In this document: one piece after another, positions 17,606 through 26,139 of the stretch
Numbering within the stretch: position 1 is the stretch's first letter
Layout: each line of letters opens with the position of its first letter
The notes under the pieces: model-generated
Databases searched by the model: none
What the model was told of the DNA's origin: nothing
The model's input: the letters and a program-made list of their open reading frames with translations, nothing else
Program-made: the position numbers and the translations under genes
Assembly (NCBI GenBank): GCA_964541895.1
Contig: CAZISM010000018.1
Coordinates: 1 to 62,912, forward strand
DNA length: 62,912 bases
Direction of reading: 5' to 3'
DNA from: CAZISM01 sp964541895
GTDB lineage: Bacteria; Zhuqueibacterota; Zhuqueibacteria; Residuimicrobiales; Residuimicrobiaceae

Positions 17606-19648
17606 ATGAATAGAGTACTCGACGTTCAACAACCATACCGTTTTCCCATGGTCCTATTGTGTCTGCTGCTGATGTGCGTGTCGATATGGGCGCAGACCAG
17701 GCCGCCGCAGAATGTTCCTCAACTTCGGGACCTTACCAGAGGAAAAATGTGGATAAAGGGCGGTGAAAACGGAAATCTGGGCAACAGCAGTACCCCGGCC
17801 TACCCGGGCTATTACGGCAACACCAACAACATCATCCGCCTGCAATCCGAGGTCATGATTTATGCGAAAACACCTACGCAGACCTATCTTGATTATGATG
17901 TCCTAATTGGAGGATCCTGGGCGGATGTGCCGACGGTGTTGGTCAAAAACTATAATTTTCCGACCAACAAAGGCGCCGGCTATGGCCCGGATTATCCGGA
18001 AGAGTATTTTTACGGCACCTCCCACAGCTACGATACGAACCCGACAGATACCAATATTCCGCTGTTCTGGAAGGTCTCGACCAGGCGCATGGTATGGAGC
18101 CTGCCCAAATACGATGATTTTGTCATCACAAAAATCACCCTCACCAATAATGGCACAGAACCCTGGACCGACGTCTATTACGGCTGGCACCACTCTATTC
18201 AACCCTGCCGGGCCGGCGACAAGTATACCAACGACGTCGAATATACCTGGGCAAAAGACCTGAAAACGTATGGCGATGAACAGGGTGCGTTCATTTTTTA
18301 TGATGATACGGCCTGGCCCAATTTCAGCGATACACCGGCCAAATATCTGATTTCGCCGGGCAACACCACCGGCGACCGAGGCGATCCGGGCAATATTCTG
18401 GAAGTGAATTCGCTCAATATGAAATTGCTGTCGCCGCAGGTGTTTGCCGAAGGCTTTCTGGATTGTACGCCGAATAAAGAAGGCAAGAAGAAATTCTGGT
18501 ACAACATCCGCAACAGCGAATTCCAGCAGCCCTGGAGCCACTCTGCCGCTCCGGCTCATGAAGTGGTGAACTGGCATCAGGGTAATTATGATTCCTATCT
18601 GGCCATTTTGCGGGACGATCAGCCGCGCATGAGCTGGCGTGAAGCCCGGGCCAAAAACCATCCCACCGCCGGCAATTCATGGGAGAGAACACCCCTGGTT
18701 ACCCTGGGTGTGGGTCCTTATGATCTGGCCCCCAACGATTCCATAACCATTCTTATGCTTCACTGTGGCGGCGACTGGCGCAGAGACATCACCGTGCGCG
18801 GCGGGTTGCAGGCCACTCAGGCGCTGCCCGACAGCAGCATAGCCGAATTAAAAAAGAACTGGGCCGCCGCCATCGAATTGATCGAGAATGGCTTTAAACC
18901 TAAAGCCTATCCGCCGCCGACGTGCGGCAACCCGCCCCGACAGGGCCTGGGCGACGAATTGGAGGTAAAAACCTTCTCCAGATTGCTGGCGGATGGCTCG
19001 CCGAGTCAAGGACATGAGATAGCCTGGATTCCGGTTCCGGACGATTATATGGATCCGATCCGCAAGATCAATGATTTTGCCGGCTACCGAATCTATAAAA
19101 GCGAAATGGCGATGGAAGGACCCTGGGAAAAAGTGGCTGAAATCAGCAAGGATCAGGCCAAAAGCCTGATTTCCGGCGGCCGTGTCCGTTATTCACTGGA
19201 AAGCGCTCCCGGTATACCGGCCCGTTTTGGTGTCACCAGCTTTGATACGGAAGGATTAGAGAGCGGAATGACGGCTTACAGTCTGGACCCGCTGGCAGCC
19301 CCGCGCGCGCCCAGCAACGATCTGAGCAAAGTTCGTGTCGTTCCGAGCCCGTTCCGCCAATCCAGCATGCTGACGGACGCCGGCGAAGAAAAAAGATTAA
19401 GTTTTGAAAATATTCCGGCTCAATGCACCATCCGCATTTACACCCTGGCTGGTGAACTCGTGCAAACGGTAAAGCATAACGGTTTTGGCTCGGAAGCCTG
19501 GGGATCCAGCACCGGCGATGCCAACAATTATATGCTGACCCGTTTCTCGGCGAACGTTATGCCCGGCGTCTATCTCTATCATATCGAATCCCATGTGGCA
19601 GGCCATGAGGGAGAGACCGCAACCGGCAAGTTCGCGATCATCAAATAA
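17606..19648 (+). CDS. Secreted protein with C-terminal sorting-like domain, partner of the TonB receptor
   Basis: A 680-residue protein. TGAGGAG at 17591-17597 supports ATG 17606 rather than GTG 17597. The N-terminal hydrophobic stretch (MVLLCLLLMCVSIWAQ) is a signal peptide. The middle is unrecognised, rich in W, Y and N, and contains 'YYGWHHSIQPC'. From about residue 460 it looks like a fibronectin-III-like domain ('GYRIYKSEMAMEGPWEKVAEI'). The last 90 residues ('VRVVPSPFRQ', 'IRIYTLAGELVQTV', 'MPGVYLYHIES', 'GKFAIIK') resemble a T9SS type A sorting domain. It lies 49 nt after the receptor gene, in the position SusD would occupy in Bacteroides. It is a candidate surface component of the uptake complex; binding is not demonstrated. 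Confidence 0.75.
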   Translation: MNRVLDVQQPYRFPMVLLCLLLMCVSIWAQTRPPQNVPQLRDLTRGKMWIKGGENGNLGNSSTPAYPGYYGNTNNIIRLQSEVMIYAKTPTQTYLDYDVLIGGSWADVPTVLVKNYNFPTNKGAGYGPDYPEEYFYGTSHSYDTNPTDTNIPLFWKVSTRRMVWSLPKYDDFVITKITLTNNGTEPWTDVYYGWHHSIQPCRAGDKYTNDVEYTWAKDLKTYGDEQGAFIFYDDTAWPNFSDTPAKYLISPGNTTGDRGDPGNILEVNSLNMKLLSPQVFAEGFLDCTPNKEGKKKFWYNIRNSEFQQPWSHSAAPAHEVVNWHQGNYDSYLAILRDDQPRMSWREARAKNHPTAGNSWERTPLVTLGVGPYDLAPNDSITILMLHCGGDWRRDITVRGGLQATQALPDSSIAELKKNWAAAIELIENGFKPKAYPPPTCGNPPRQGLGDELEVKTFSRLLADGSPSQGHEIAWIPVPDDYMDPIRKINDFAGYRIYKSEMAMEGPWEKVAEISKDQAKSLISGGRVRYSLESAPGIPARFGVTSFDTEGLESGMTAYSLDPLAAPRAPSNDLSKVRVVPSPFRQSSMLTDAGEEKRLSFENIPAQCTIRIYTLAGELVQTVKHNGFGSEAWGSSTGDANNYMLTRFSANVMPGVYLYHIESHVAGHEGETATGKFAIIK

Positions 19649-19680
19649 TGACGATCATTTTGATTCTGGAGGAATATGCC

Positions 19681-20724
19681 ATGAGAAAAACCAGCTTCTT
19701 TTTATTATTTTGCATTGCGGTCCTTCCCTATTTGCTGATGGCGCAGGTTTCCACCACGGATATTGGCCTGGCTCCCATGGAATTTGAGCAAGTGGCCATG
19801 TCCGGGTGGCAATTTCTAAAACTGCCCACCAATGCCAGGAATGCCGCATTGGGCGGTGTGGTCACATCCGTGAGTCACGGAGACGCTTCGGCGGTTTTCA
19901 CCAATCCCGCCTCGATAATGGATGTTAAAAATGTAGATATTGCGTTTACACAAATGAATTGGCTGGTGGATATTTCCTACCAGTCCGGTGCAGTAGTGAA
20001 GAACCTGGGCAAGTGGGGCAACGTAGGTTTATCCTTCATCTATCTGGATTACGGCGACATGCCCAGGACGGAAAATCGACGATTAAAAAGCCCGACCGGC
20101 GAATATACCGGTCAGGTGCAACAGATACTCGATAACGGTACCTATACGGCGCATGATTATTCCATCGGCCTTTCCTATGGGCGTCAGATCACCGATCGAT
20201 TTCAGGTCGGTGGTACGTTGAAATACGTGTCCGAGAAGCTGGATGACGCTTCAGCCGGCGTCGTGGCCGTCGATATCGGCACCATGTTTTACACCGGCTT
20301 TCGAACCTTGCGCCTGGCCATGGCTGGACGAAACTTTGGACCGGATGCGGAATTTCTGCAGTACGATCTCCGCATCGGGGTTCCGGCGGTCAAGGTAAAG
20401 ATGCCGATGGTTTTTATTTTGGGAGGCGCCATCGATATTCTTGAAGGCGGCAACGGCAATCCACATCTGCTGACGCTGGCGGCCGAGTTTCTCCATCCCG
20501 CTGACGGACCGGAAAAATTGAATGTGGGTGCAGAATATACGTTTATGAATTTCGCCACCCTGCGCGGCGGCTATCGCAGCAATTACGATGAAGAAGGGCT
20601 GACCGCGGGCGCAGGCCTGAAACTAAAGCCCGGTGACAGCTGGTCGGTCAATTTTAATTATGCCTATCTTGATTTTGGACGGCTGAAAAGCGTAAACATG
20701 TTTACCATTGGATTTGGCTTCTAG
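19681..20724 (+). CDS. PorV/PorQ-family outer-membrane protein
   Basis: A 347-residue protein with a signal peptide; GGAGG before ATG 19681 decides the start. The mature N-terminal part reads 'FLKLPTNARNAALGGV' followed by 'DASAVFTNPASI', the signature of PorV/PorQ (UPF0164-like) barrels. The remainder alternates amphipathic strands and ends in 'FTIGFGF', a typical barrel C-terminus. PorV proteins carry substrates of the type IX secretion system to the surface attachment machinery; related proteins in FCB genomes often sit next to TonB receptors. Here it lies 32 nt behind a protein with a sorting-like tail, so a dedicated shuttle role is plausible. No core T9SS gene is in the window. Confidence 0.82.
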   Translation: MRKTSFFLLFCIAVLPYLLMAQVSTTDIGLAPMEFEQVAMSGWQFLKLPTNARNAALGGVVTSVSHGDASAVFTNPASIMDVKNVDIAFTQMNWLVDISYQSGAVVKNLGKWGNVGLSFIYLDYGDMPRTENRRLKSPTGEYTGQVQQILDNGTYTAHDYSIGLSYGRQITDRFQVGGTLKYVSEKLDDASAGVVAVDIGTMFYTGFRTLRLAMAGRNFGPDAEFLQYDLRIGVPAVKVKMPMVFILGGAIDILEGGNGNPHLLTLAAEFLHPADGPEKLNVGAEYTFMNFATLRGGYRSNYDEEGLTAGAGLKLKPGDSWSVNFNYAYLDFGRLKSVNMFTIGFGF

Positions 20725-20778
20725 GAGATCTCCGTCTGATGGTCTATATAGTATGACTTTTACACTGGAGGAATAGAA

Positions 20779-21495
20779 ATGTGCAAATTAAGAGGGATTT
20801 TTCTGCTCATGGTCAGCCTTCTGCTGTTCGTGCAGGTGGCAATGGCGGCTGATCGAGGCGTCTATCTCGGGCTTTGGGGCGCCGCCAGCATGCCACAAAA
20901 CCAGAACAGCTTCAGCGACCTCTACAGCAGCGGCATGGGATTCGGCGGTCAGGTCGGCGGCACATTGATGAACAAGACTCAAATCGTTTTCAACGCTTCT
21001 CATAATGTATATTCGGAAAAAATGCAGGGGCTGGAAGAGTATTATCTGGCCGTTCTGCAGGATGCCTATGCCATTCGCAAGTTGACTACGCCGATCATGG
21101 TTTCTTCGCCGGCGGTGTCCGGAGGCGGCCTCACCGTACAGCAGTTCTCCCTCAACCTGGTGCAGCCCCTGTTGCAGTCACGTCTCGGTGTCTACGTCAT
21201 GGCCGGGCCGGGGCTCTATCTCTATCGCTACAAGTCCGTCACCATGACCGCCACCAAACAAACCACCGATCCGTTGACGAGCAAGATCACAACCGATCCG
21301 GACGGATTCGTCCAGCCGCATCAGGTCAAGTATACCTTTGCGTTTGAAGCGGGCGCCGGCGCGGAGTATGCACTGCTGTCGAAACTGGCGCTGTTCGCAG
21401 AAGGCAAATATAATTATACAAAAGCGCACAACGCCTCTACAGAGTCCTATAGGAACTTTATTTCCGGCAAACTGGGCGTGCGTTACCATCTTTAA
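20779..21495 (+). CDS. Small outer-membrane beta-barrel protein
   Basis: A 238-residue protein with a signal peptide (IFLLMVSLLLFVQVAMA) and TGGAGG before the ATG. The mature part has strands typical of the OmpA/OmpW-like beta-barrel superfamily ('GVYLGLWGAASMPQ', 'GMGFGGQVGGTLMN') and ends 'SGKLGVRYHL'. It is the last gene of the receptor operon, 24 nt before an intrinsic terminator. No more specific function can be read from the sequence. Confidence 0.75.
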   Translation: MCKLRGIFLLMVSLLLFVQVAMAADRGVYLGLWGAASMPQNQNSFSDLYSSGMGFGGQVGGTLMNKTQIVFNASHNVYSEKMQGLEEYYLAVLQDAYAIRKLTTPIMVSSPAVSGGGLTVQQFSLNLVQPLLQSRLGVYVMAGPGLYLYRYKSVTMTATKQTTDPLTSKITTDPDGFVQPHQVKYTFAFEAGAGAEYALLSKLALFAEGKYNYTKAHNASTESYRNFISGKLGVRYHL

Positions 21496-21519
21496 TAATT
21501 TTCAAAGACATTCGCATTC

Positions 21520-21568
21520 AGGAAACAGCTGCGCCGTGAAGTCAAACGGTTAAGCTGTTTCCTTTTTT
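21520..21568 (+). terminator. Intrinsic terminator of the TonB receptor operon
   Basis: AGGAAACAGCT (21520-21530) pairs with AGCTGTTTCCT (21553-21563), an 11-bp stem, with an inner CCGT/ACGG pairing (21534-21537 with 21546-21549). It is followed by a run of T (21563-21568). It lies 24 nt after the stop of the barrel gene. Confidence 0.88.
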
Positions 21569-21805
21569 GAGCCGATCCGATCTTTCTGCACGCAGACGTC
21601 TGTTTCGAGCTGATGGCTGCTTCTGGTACCGGCTGCCCACTATTTTCCCCTTTTTGAATATAAAATGGTATTATTTTTCCGCTCAATTCCTTATCTTTAC
21701 GCCAATCCGGCTAAACTGGAGCCGCCCGCCGGCCCGGTTCCTGGCCGGGTTGTGCAGATAAACTTTGCGGAAAATAATACAACAGCGGAATATCGGAACC
21801 GGAAA

Positions 21806-24445
21806 ATGACCATCAGAATCTCTCTTGCACTATGTTTTTGTTTGCTGCTACGGCCCATGTCCTCTTTGGCCGGGAACCCCGCCCCCATCGATACCACTAT
21901 CCACAGAACCAGCAACGGCAAGCGGGTTTACCATGCTCGACGTCTGCAGACCCAGCCGCCGCTCATTGATGGACGGCTGGACGATCCCTGCTGGCGGTAC
22001 GAAGGCGATTGGTCCGGTCGTTACACCCAGCAGATGCCGAATGAAGGGGCTGAACCGACTACACCCACGGCCTTGAAAATTCTGTACGACGATCGTCACA
22101 TTTACGTCGCCATCCGCGCCAGCGATGATGTAAAACTGATCGACCGCAATCGCGGCCGGCGTGATGCCTTTACCGGCGATATCCTGGGCATCTGTTTTGA
22201 CAGCTATTTTGATCACCGCACCGGCTTTGAGTTTAATCAGACGGCCGGCGGTAATAAAATTGATCTCCTGCTCACCAATGACGGCTGGGACGTCAGTTGG
22301 GATGCGGTGTGGGACGGTAAAACGGCGATTGAAGACAGCGCCTGGACCGCCGAATACAGAATTCCCTTGAGCCAACTGCGCTATTCGGATAAACCGGAAC
22401 AGGTGTGGGGCCTGCACGCGTGGCGCTGGATCAACCGTAATCAGGAGGAGGATCAGTGGGCCCTGATTCCGCGCGATTCGCCGGGCCGCATGTACGATAT
22501 CGGTGAATTGCACGGCATCCGCCATCTGCCGAAAAACCGCCGCATGGAATTTCTTCCCTATGTGCGCGTTCAGGATCATCGGTATCGCAAAGAAACCGGT
22601 AATCCGTTTTCGACCGGCCAAACGGCCGGTCATGCGGCCGGCCTCGACGGCAAGATCGGCCTCAGCAGCAACTTTACTCTGGACTTTACCCTGAATCCCG
22701 ATTTCGGCCAGGTCGAAGCCGATCCTTCGGTATTGAACCTCACCGTGTTTGAAACTTTTTACGACGAAAAGCGGCCCTTTTTCCTGGAGGGGAAACATAT
22801 TTTTGATTTTGACTTTCAGGGCGATCTGCTGTTTTATTCGCGCCGCATCGGCCATCAGCCCGGATATGAGCCCGAGTTGACGGAGCATCAGTACGCCGAC
22901 CTGCCGCAGAACACGGATATTGCCGGCGCCACAAAAATATCAGGAAAATCCAACAGCGGGTTGTCCGTAGGCATTCTGGAAAGCGTGACCCGCCGGATGC
23001 AGGCGGAAATCAGCAACGGCTCTGACCGCTATCACCAGACCGTCGAACCATGGTCCAATTTTCTTGTCGGCCGGGTTCAGCAGGATTACAACACCAGCAA
23101 CACCGTGGTGGGCGGTATGCTGACCATGACGCATCGTCGCATCAAAGACGATCACCTGGATTTCCTCAACCGTTCCGCCTACAGCGGTGGCCTGGATCTG
23201 CGTCATTACTGGCAGAACAAAACCTATTATCTCGATGCCAGGGCCGTTTTCAGTTCTGTGGAGGGCCACGAAAAGGCGATGCAGATGCTGCAAACCAGTG
23301 CGACGCACTATTTTCAACGGCCCGATGCCGGCTATCTCGATGTGGATTCAAGCCGCACCAGTCTGGCCGGTCATGGCGTGTTTATGGAAATCGGCAAGGG
23401 CGGCAACGGCAATTGGCGCTGGGAGGCGGGAACGAGTTACCGAAGCCCGGGTCTGGAACTGAACGATATCGGCTTTATGTCCGAGTCTGACATCATAGTC
23501 ATGCAGGGCAATATCGGCTATGTGCAGAACCGACCGCATGGACTGTTTCGCAGGTATGCGGTCGAAACCGGCCTGGATAAATGCTGGAACTTTGGCGGCG
23601 AAGCCACAAACACCAACGTCAGTCTGAATCTGGAAGGCGAACTGGTCAACAAATGGCAGATTTTTACCAACGTCATTCGCGAATCCGACCACCTGGATAT
23701 GCGCCTGTTGCGGGGCGGCCCGGCCATGTTCGTTCAGGGCTGGTGGCACAACATGATCAGAATTTCAACCGACGATTCCAGACGCCTGGCCGGCGGTCTC
23801 AGAACCCATGCCCATCGCTATGATGACCGGATCAGCAAAATTTTTGACATAAATCCATTTGCCACCTGGAAAGCAACCAACGTCATCCGGCTGGTAGCCG
23901 ATATAAATCTGTCCAACAGCACCAATGCCATTCAGTATATCTCTACCATATCCGCCGGCGGCCGTGATACCTACATGCTGGGTGAACTGGCTCGTAAAAC
24001 CCTGGGCATGACGGTTCGCTTTGATGTATCCATGTCGCCGGACCTGACCCTTCAGTACTATGCCAATCCCTACATCTCTGTCGGCCGCTATGCCCACATC
24101 AAAAAAATGGTTCAGCCGCGTGCGCAGCATGGCGGAGAACAGTATCATACGTTTAGCGATGAAGCCGTTCGTTTTGTGGCCCAGGATAACGGCTATGCCG
24201 TTGACGATAACGGCCGCACACTTTTATTCAGCAATCCGGATTTTGACTATCGCGCCTTTCGCTCCAACCTGGTGGCGCGCTGGGAATTTCGGCCAGGGTC
24301 CACGTTCTACCTGGTGTGGACCCACGGGCGATCCCAATACGATAATGTGCGTTCGCCTTCCCTTAACGACGGGCTGCGGACCTTGTTCGCAGCTGCTGCC
24401 GAAAATGTGTTCCTGCTGAAATTCAATTACTGGTTCTCGATCTAG
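21806..24445 (+). CDS. DUF5916-type protein: CBM9-like domain plus outer-membrane barrel
   Basis: ATG 21806 opens a signal peptide (ISLALCFCLLLRPMSSLAG), giving 879 residues; the frame is open to 21665 but the added segment is not signal-like. After the signal, 'PPLIDGRLDDPCW' begins a carbohydrate-binding family 9-like domain that runs through 'ALKILYDDRHIYVAIRASD' to 'WTAEYRIPLSQLRYS'. It is followed by the DUF5916 barrel ('FTLNPDFGQVEADPSVLNLT', 'FYDEKRPFFLEG'). Such proteins are common in FCB genomes and are thought to sit in the outer membrane with a sugar-binding plug-like domain; their function is not established. It lies after the terminator at 21520, so it needs its own promoter, which I could not place with confidence. 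A second member is at 49233. Confidence 0.85.
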   Translation: MTIRISLALCFCLLLRPMSSLAGNPAPIDTTIHRTSNGKRVYHARRLQTQPPLIDGRLDDPCWRYEGDWSGRYTQQMPNEGAEPTTPTALKILYDDRHIYVAIRASDDVKLIDRNRGRRDAFTGDILGICFDSYFDHRTGFEFNQTAGGNKIDLLLTNDGWDVSWDAVWDGKTAIEDSAWTAEYRIPLSQLRYSDKPEQVWGLHAWRWINRNQEEDQWALIPRDSPGRMYDIGELHGIRHLPKNRRMEFLPYVRVQDHRYRKETGNPFSTGQTAGHAAGLDGKIGLSSNFTLDFTLNPDFGQVEADPSVLNLTVFETFYDEKRPFFLEGKHIFDFDFQGDLLFYSRRIGHQPGYEPELTEHQYADLPQNTDIAGATKISGKSNSGLSVGILESVTRRMQAEISNGSDRYHQTVEPWSNFLVGRVQQDYNTSNTVVGGMLTMTHRRIKDDHLDFLNRSAYSGGLDLRHYWQNKTYYLDARAVFSSVEGHEKAMQMLQTSATHYFQRPDAGYLDVDSSRTSLAGHGVFMEIGKGGNGNWRWEAGTSYRSPGLELNDIGFMSESDIIVMQGNIGYVQNRPHGLFRRYAVETGLDKCWNFGGEATNTNVSLNLEGELVNKWQIFTNVIRESDHLDMRLLRGGPAMFVQGWWHNMIRISTDDSRRLAGGLRTHAHRYDDRISKIFDINPFATWKATNVIRLVADINLSNSTNAIQYISTISAGGRDTYMLGELARKTLGMTVRFDVSMSPDLTLQYYANPYISVGRYAHIKKMVQPRAQHGGEQYHTFSDEAVRFVAQDNGYAVDDNGRTLLFSNPDFDYRAFRSNLVARWEFRPGSTFYLVWTHGRSQYDNVRSPSLNDGLRTLFAAAAENVFLLKFNYWFSI

Positions 24446-25038
24446 CGTGACGCCGAATATCAAAAAGCATTTGCCTGATGTGAATGAAAAAGTGACCTTA
24501 TCAAAAGGCGTCCACCTCAGCGGCGGAGCCCTGTCCCCGGCCATGCGGCGGGCGAAAGTGAAGTGGCTGTGGTCTGCAGCGTACAAGAGAGGTGAATTTT
24601 CCTCCCTGCTGGGCGCCGTAAAATTGGCATACCTGCATCTCACCGGCACAGCCTGCAGGCAGCATCACTGAATGTTTCACAGAAGCTAAAACCTGAAAAC
24701 ACGCAAATTTCTGAAACCGGCGGTGATAATCGGCATGTGCTGTTTTTGGGCGACAAGTTTTGTCCTGTGCATGTTTGATTACGAATACAGAGTCGTTTTC
24801 GATTCTTTCGTCCGCAACCGCCGTGGCAGACGGTAGCGGATCAGCGATCCCGAATGCCTGAATGGAGCCTGCATGAAAAAAGTGATTCACTGCCCGCAAG
24901 CCAACAGGGACAACCAGATCAGCCTGCTCTCGGATACCGAGCATCATGGTATTGAAATTCTGCTGCCGGGCCCTTGTTTGATGTTACGGTACAGGAAGTA
25001 AGCGGATACCGCGTTACAAGGATTTTACCAAATAATCA
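24446..25038. other. Long stretch without a convincing gene, possible gene remnants
   Basis: Between the DUF5916 gene and the next promoter there is no frame with a good start and a recognisable product. A 42-codon frame at 24873-25001 has GGAG at a proper distance before ATG and begins MKKVIHCPQANRDNQ. A frame without a start codon at about 24698-24835 encodes a hydrophobic helix followed by basic residues. I recognise neither. They may be decayed genes like those at 1459 and 52859. Confidence 0.4.
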
Positions 25039-25067
25039 TTGTATTTTTATTTTTTTCTCGTTATACT
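25039..25067 (+). promoter_or_regulatory. Promoter of the large sulfatase gene cluster
   Basis: TTGTAT (25039-25044) and TATACT (25062-25067) are separated by 17 nt of T-rich DNA. The -10 runs into TAGTGCGTTAAG, close to the sequence after the -10 at 14188 (CTTAGAGCGTTAAC). It lies 105 nt before the start codon at 25173, the first of about 14 closely spaced plus-strand genes. Confidence 0.65.
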
Positions 25068-25172
25068 TAGTGCGTTAAGGCATTTGCTGAATCTGCTGGT
25101 TTGTGCACCTCCGGCACAGGAAGCGATGCGCCTAAGGATCATAATTGCAATGTATTGCAGGGATGTAACGTG

Positions 25173-26108
25173 ATGTTCAGGATTTGCCTGATGTTCGTTG
25201 CCGTTGTTTTGACGATCTGCTTTCCAGCTCGCAGCGGTGCTAAAGATTGTGCGTCAAGTCAAGACATAGCGCTGCACATCGCCATTGAGCGTGATGTGGA
25301 TGATTCTGCACATGTTCGCATTACTCTGGAGAACCGAATCTATAAAGCGGTAATTCGACCAAGGCACCGAAAAATAAAAAGCTATGGCGAGGTTGATCAT
25401 GGCATCCGTGACTGGATTTTAAAAAGCAGGCAACAGGACCAGGTGGATGTTTGTGTAGATGGAAGCGCCCTTCGTCCTGCGTGCACCGCTGCCAAAATCG
25501 TGCACGACCATGCGGACGCAAAGACGGTCCGGCTTTCCTATGGCGATAGTCTGTTTCTCAATGACTATACCATCTATCGGGACAGTCCGGTGATCCGGAT
25601 CGACTATCTTGAATACGGCAGCGTTCAATCGATCAGCAGCTGGATGAATGCTGTGGACATTGCCACGCCCGGAGGCCTGTCGAAACGGTTTACCGCCACA
25701 ACACATGTCCTCGGCCAGGAACAATGGATTCGACCGCTTACCTATCACGAATCAGCCTATTGGAGCATCCATCACAGCGAAAAGGAGATCTATCACACCA
25801 TCGATGACTCTTCGGCAGGCTCATTGAATTATAAGGACCATTTTGTCATGGTGGTTCTGAATCCTGAAACCGGCATAGGCTTTGGTCGAGTCATGCCGAT
25901 CTATAAAGAGGGCATGCGTGGCGGCGTGCGCATTTTAAAACTGCTGTGGGATGTCGGATTTGAGCCGTTTATTGCCACCGGACAGTCATACCGCCCTCCG
26001 GTGACCGGCTATATTTTTCTTTTTGATCAGGGAGTGAAACAGGCGATTGAACTGGGCAAGGCCATTGTGGACGGAACATTCCGCCCTTCATCAGGCTACA
26101 GCCACTGA
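25173..26108 (+). CDS. Secreted protein made of a single domain C (unrecognised)
   Basis: ATG 25173 opens a signal peptide (LMFVAVVLTICFPARSGA); the frame is open from 25101 but the extra residues are not signal-like. The 311-residue protein aligns with the middle domain of the 948-residue protein at 37178. Shared features are 'LENR' near the start, 'KTVRLSYGDSLF' against 'KTVHLEWDDGAS', 'VIRIDYLEY' against 'VRIDYLNTY', and 'LNPETGIGFGRVMP' against 'YNPENGHGYGRVIP'. Both end with a helix 'AIELGKAIV'. The alternation of strands suggests a beta-sandwich of the mutarotase-like or lyase type, but this is a guess. It leads the sulfatase cluster directly behind the promoter. Confidence 0.75.
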   Translation: MFRICLMFVAVVLTICFPARSGAKDCASSQDIALHIAIERDVDDSAHVRITLENRIYKAVIRPRHRKIKSYGEVDHGIRDWILKSRQQDQVDVCVDGSALRPACTAAKIVHDHADAKTVRLSYGDSLFLNDYTIYRDSPVIRIDYLEYGSVQSISSWMNAVDIATPGGLSKRFTATTHVLGQEQWIRPLTYHESAYWSIHHSEKEIYHTIDDSSAGSLNYKDHFVMVVLNPETGIGFGRVMPIYKEGMRGGVRILKLLWDVGFEPFIATGQSYRPPVTGYIFLFDQGVKQAIELGKAIVDGTFRPSSGYSH

Positions 26109-26139
26109 ACTGACTATCATCATTGGGACGGAGTACATT

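Noticed and set aside
17606..19648. SusD-like lipoprotein partner for the TonB receptor
   Set aside because: The protein lacks a lipobox and the helical TPR-like composition of SusD; instead it has beta-rich regions and a sorting-like tail.
21646..21674. Promoter for the DUF5916 gene at TATTAT 21669
   Set aside because: No acceptable -35 box at 16-18 nt upstream; the match is to AT-rich DNA only.
21848..22888. Minus-strand ORF of 346 codons opposite the DUF5916 gene
   Set aside because: Low-complexity composition, no recognisable motif, and the plus strand encodes a clear CBM9-like/barrel protein.
24447..24671. 74-codon plus-strand ORF after the DUF5916 gene
   Set aside because: Starts 2 nt after the previous stop without a ribosome site, unusual composition, no recognisable motif.
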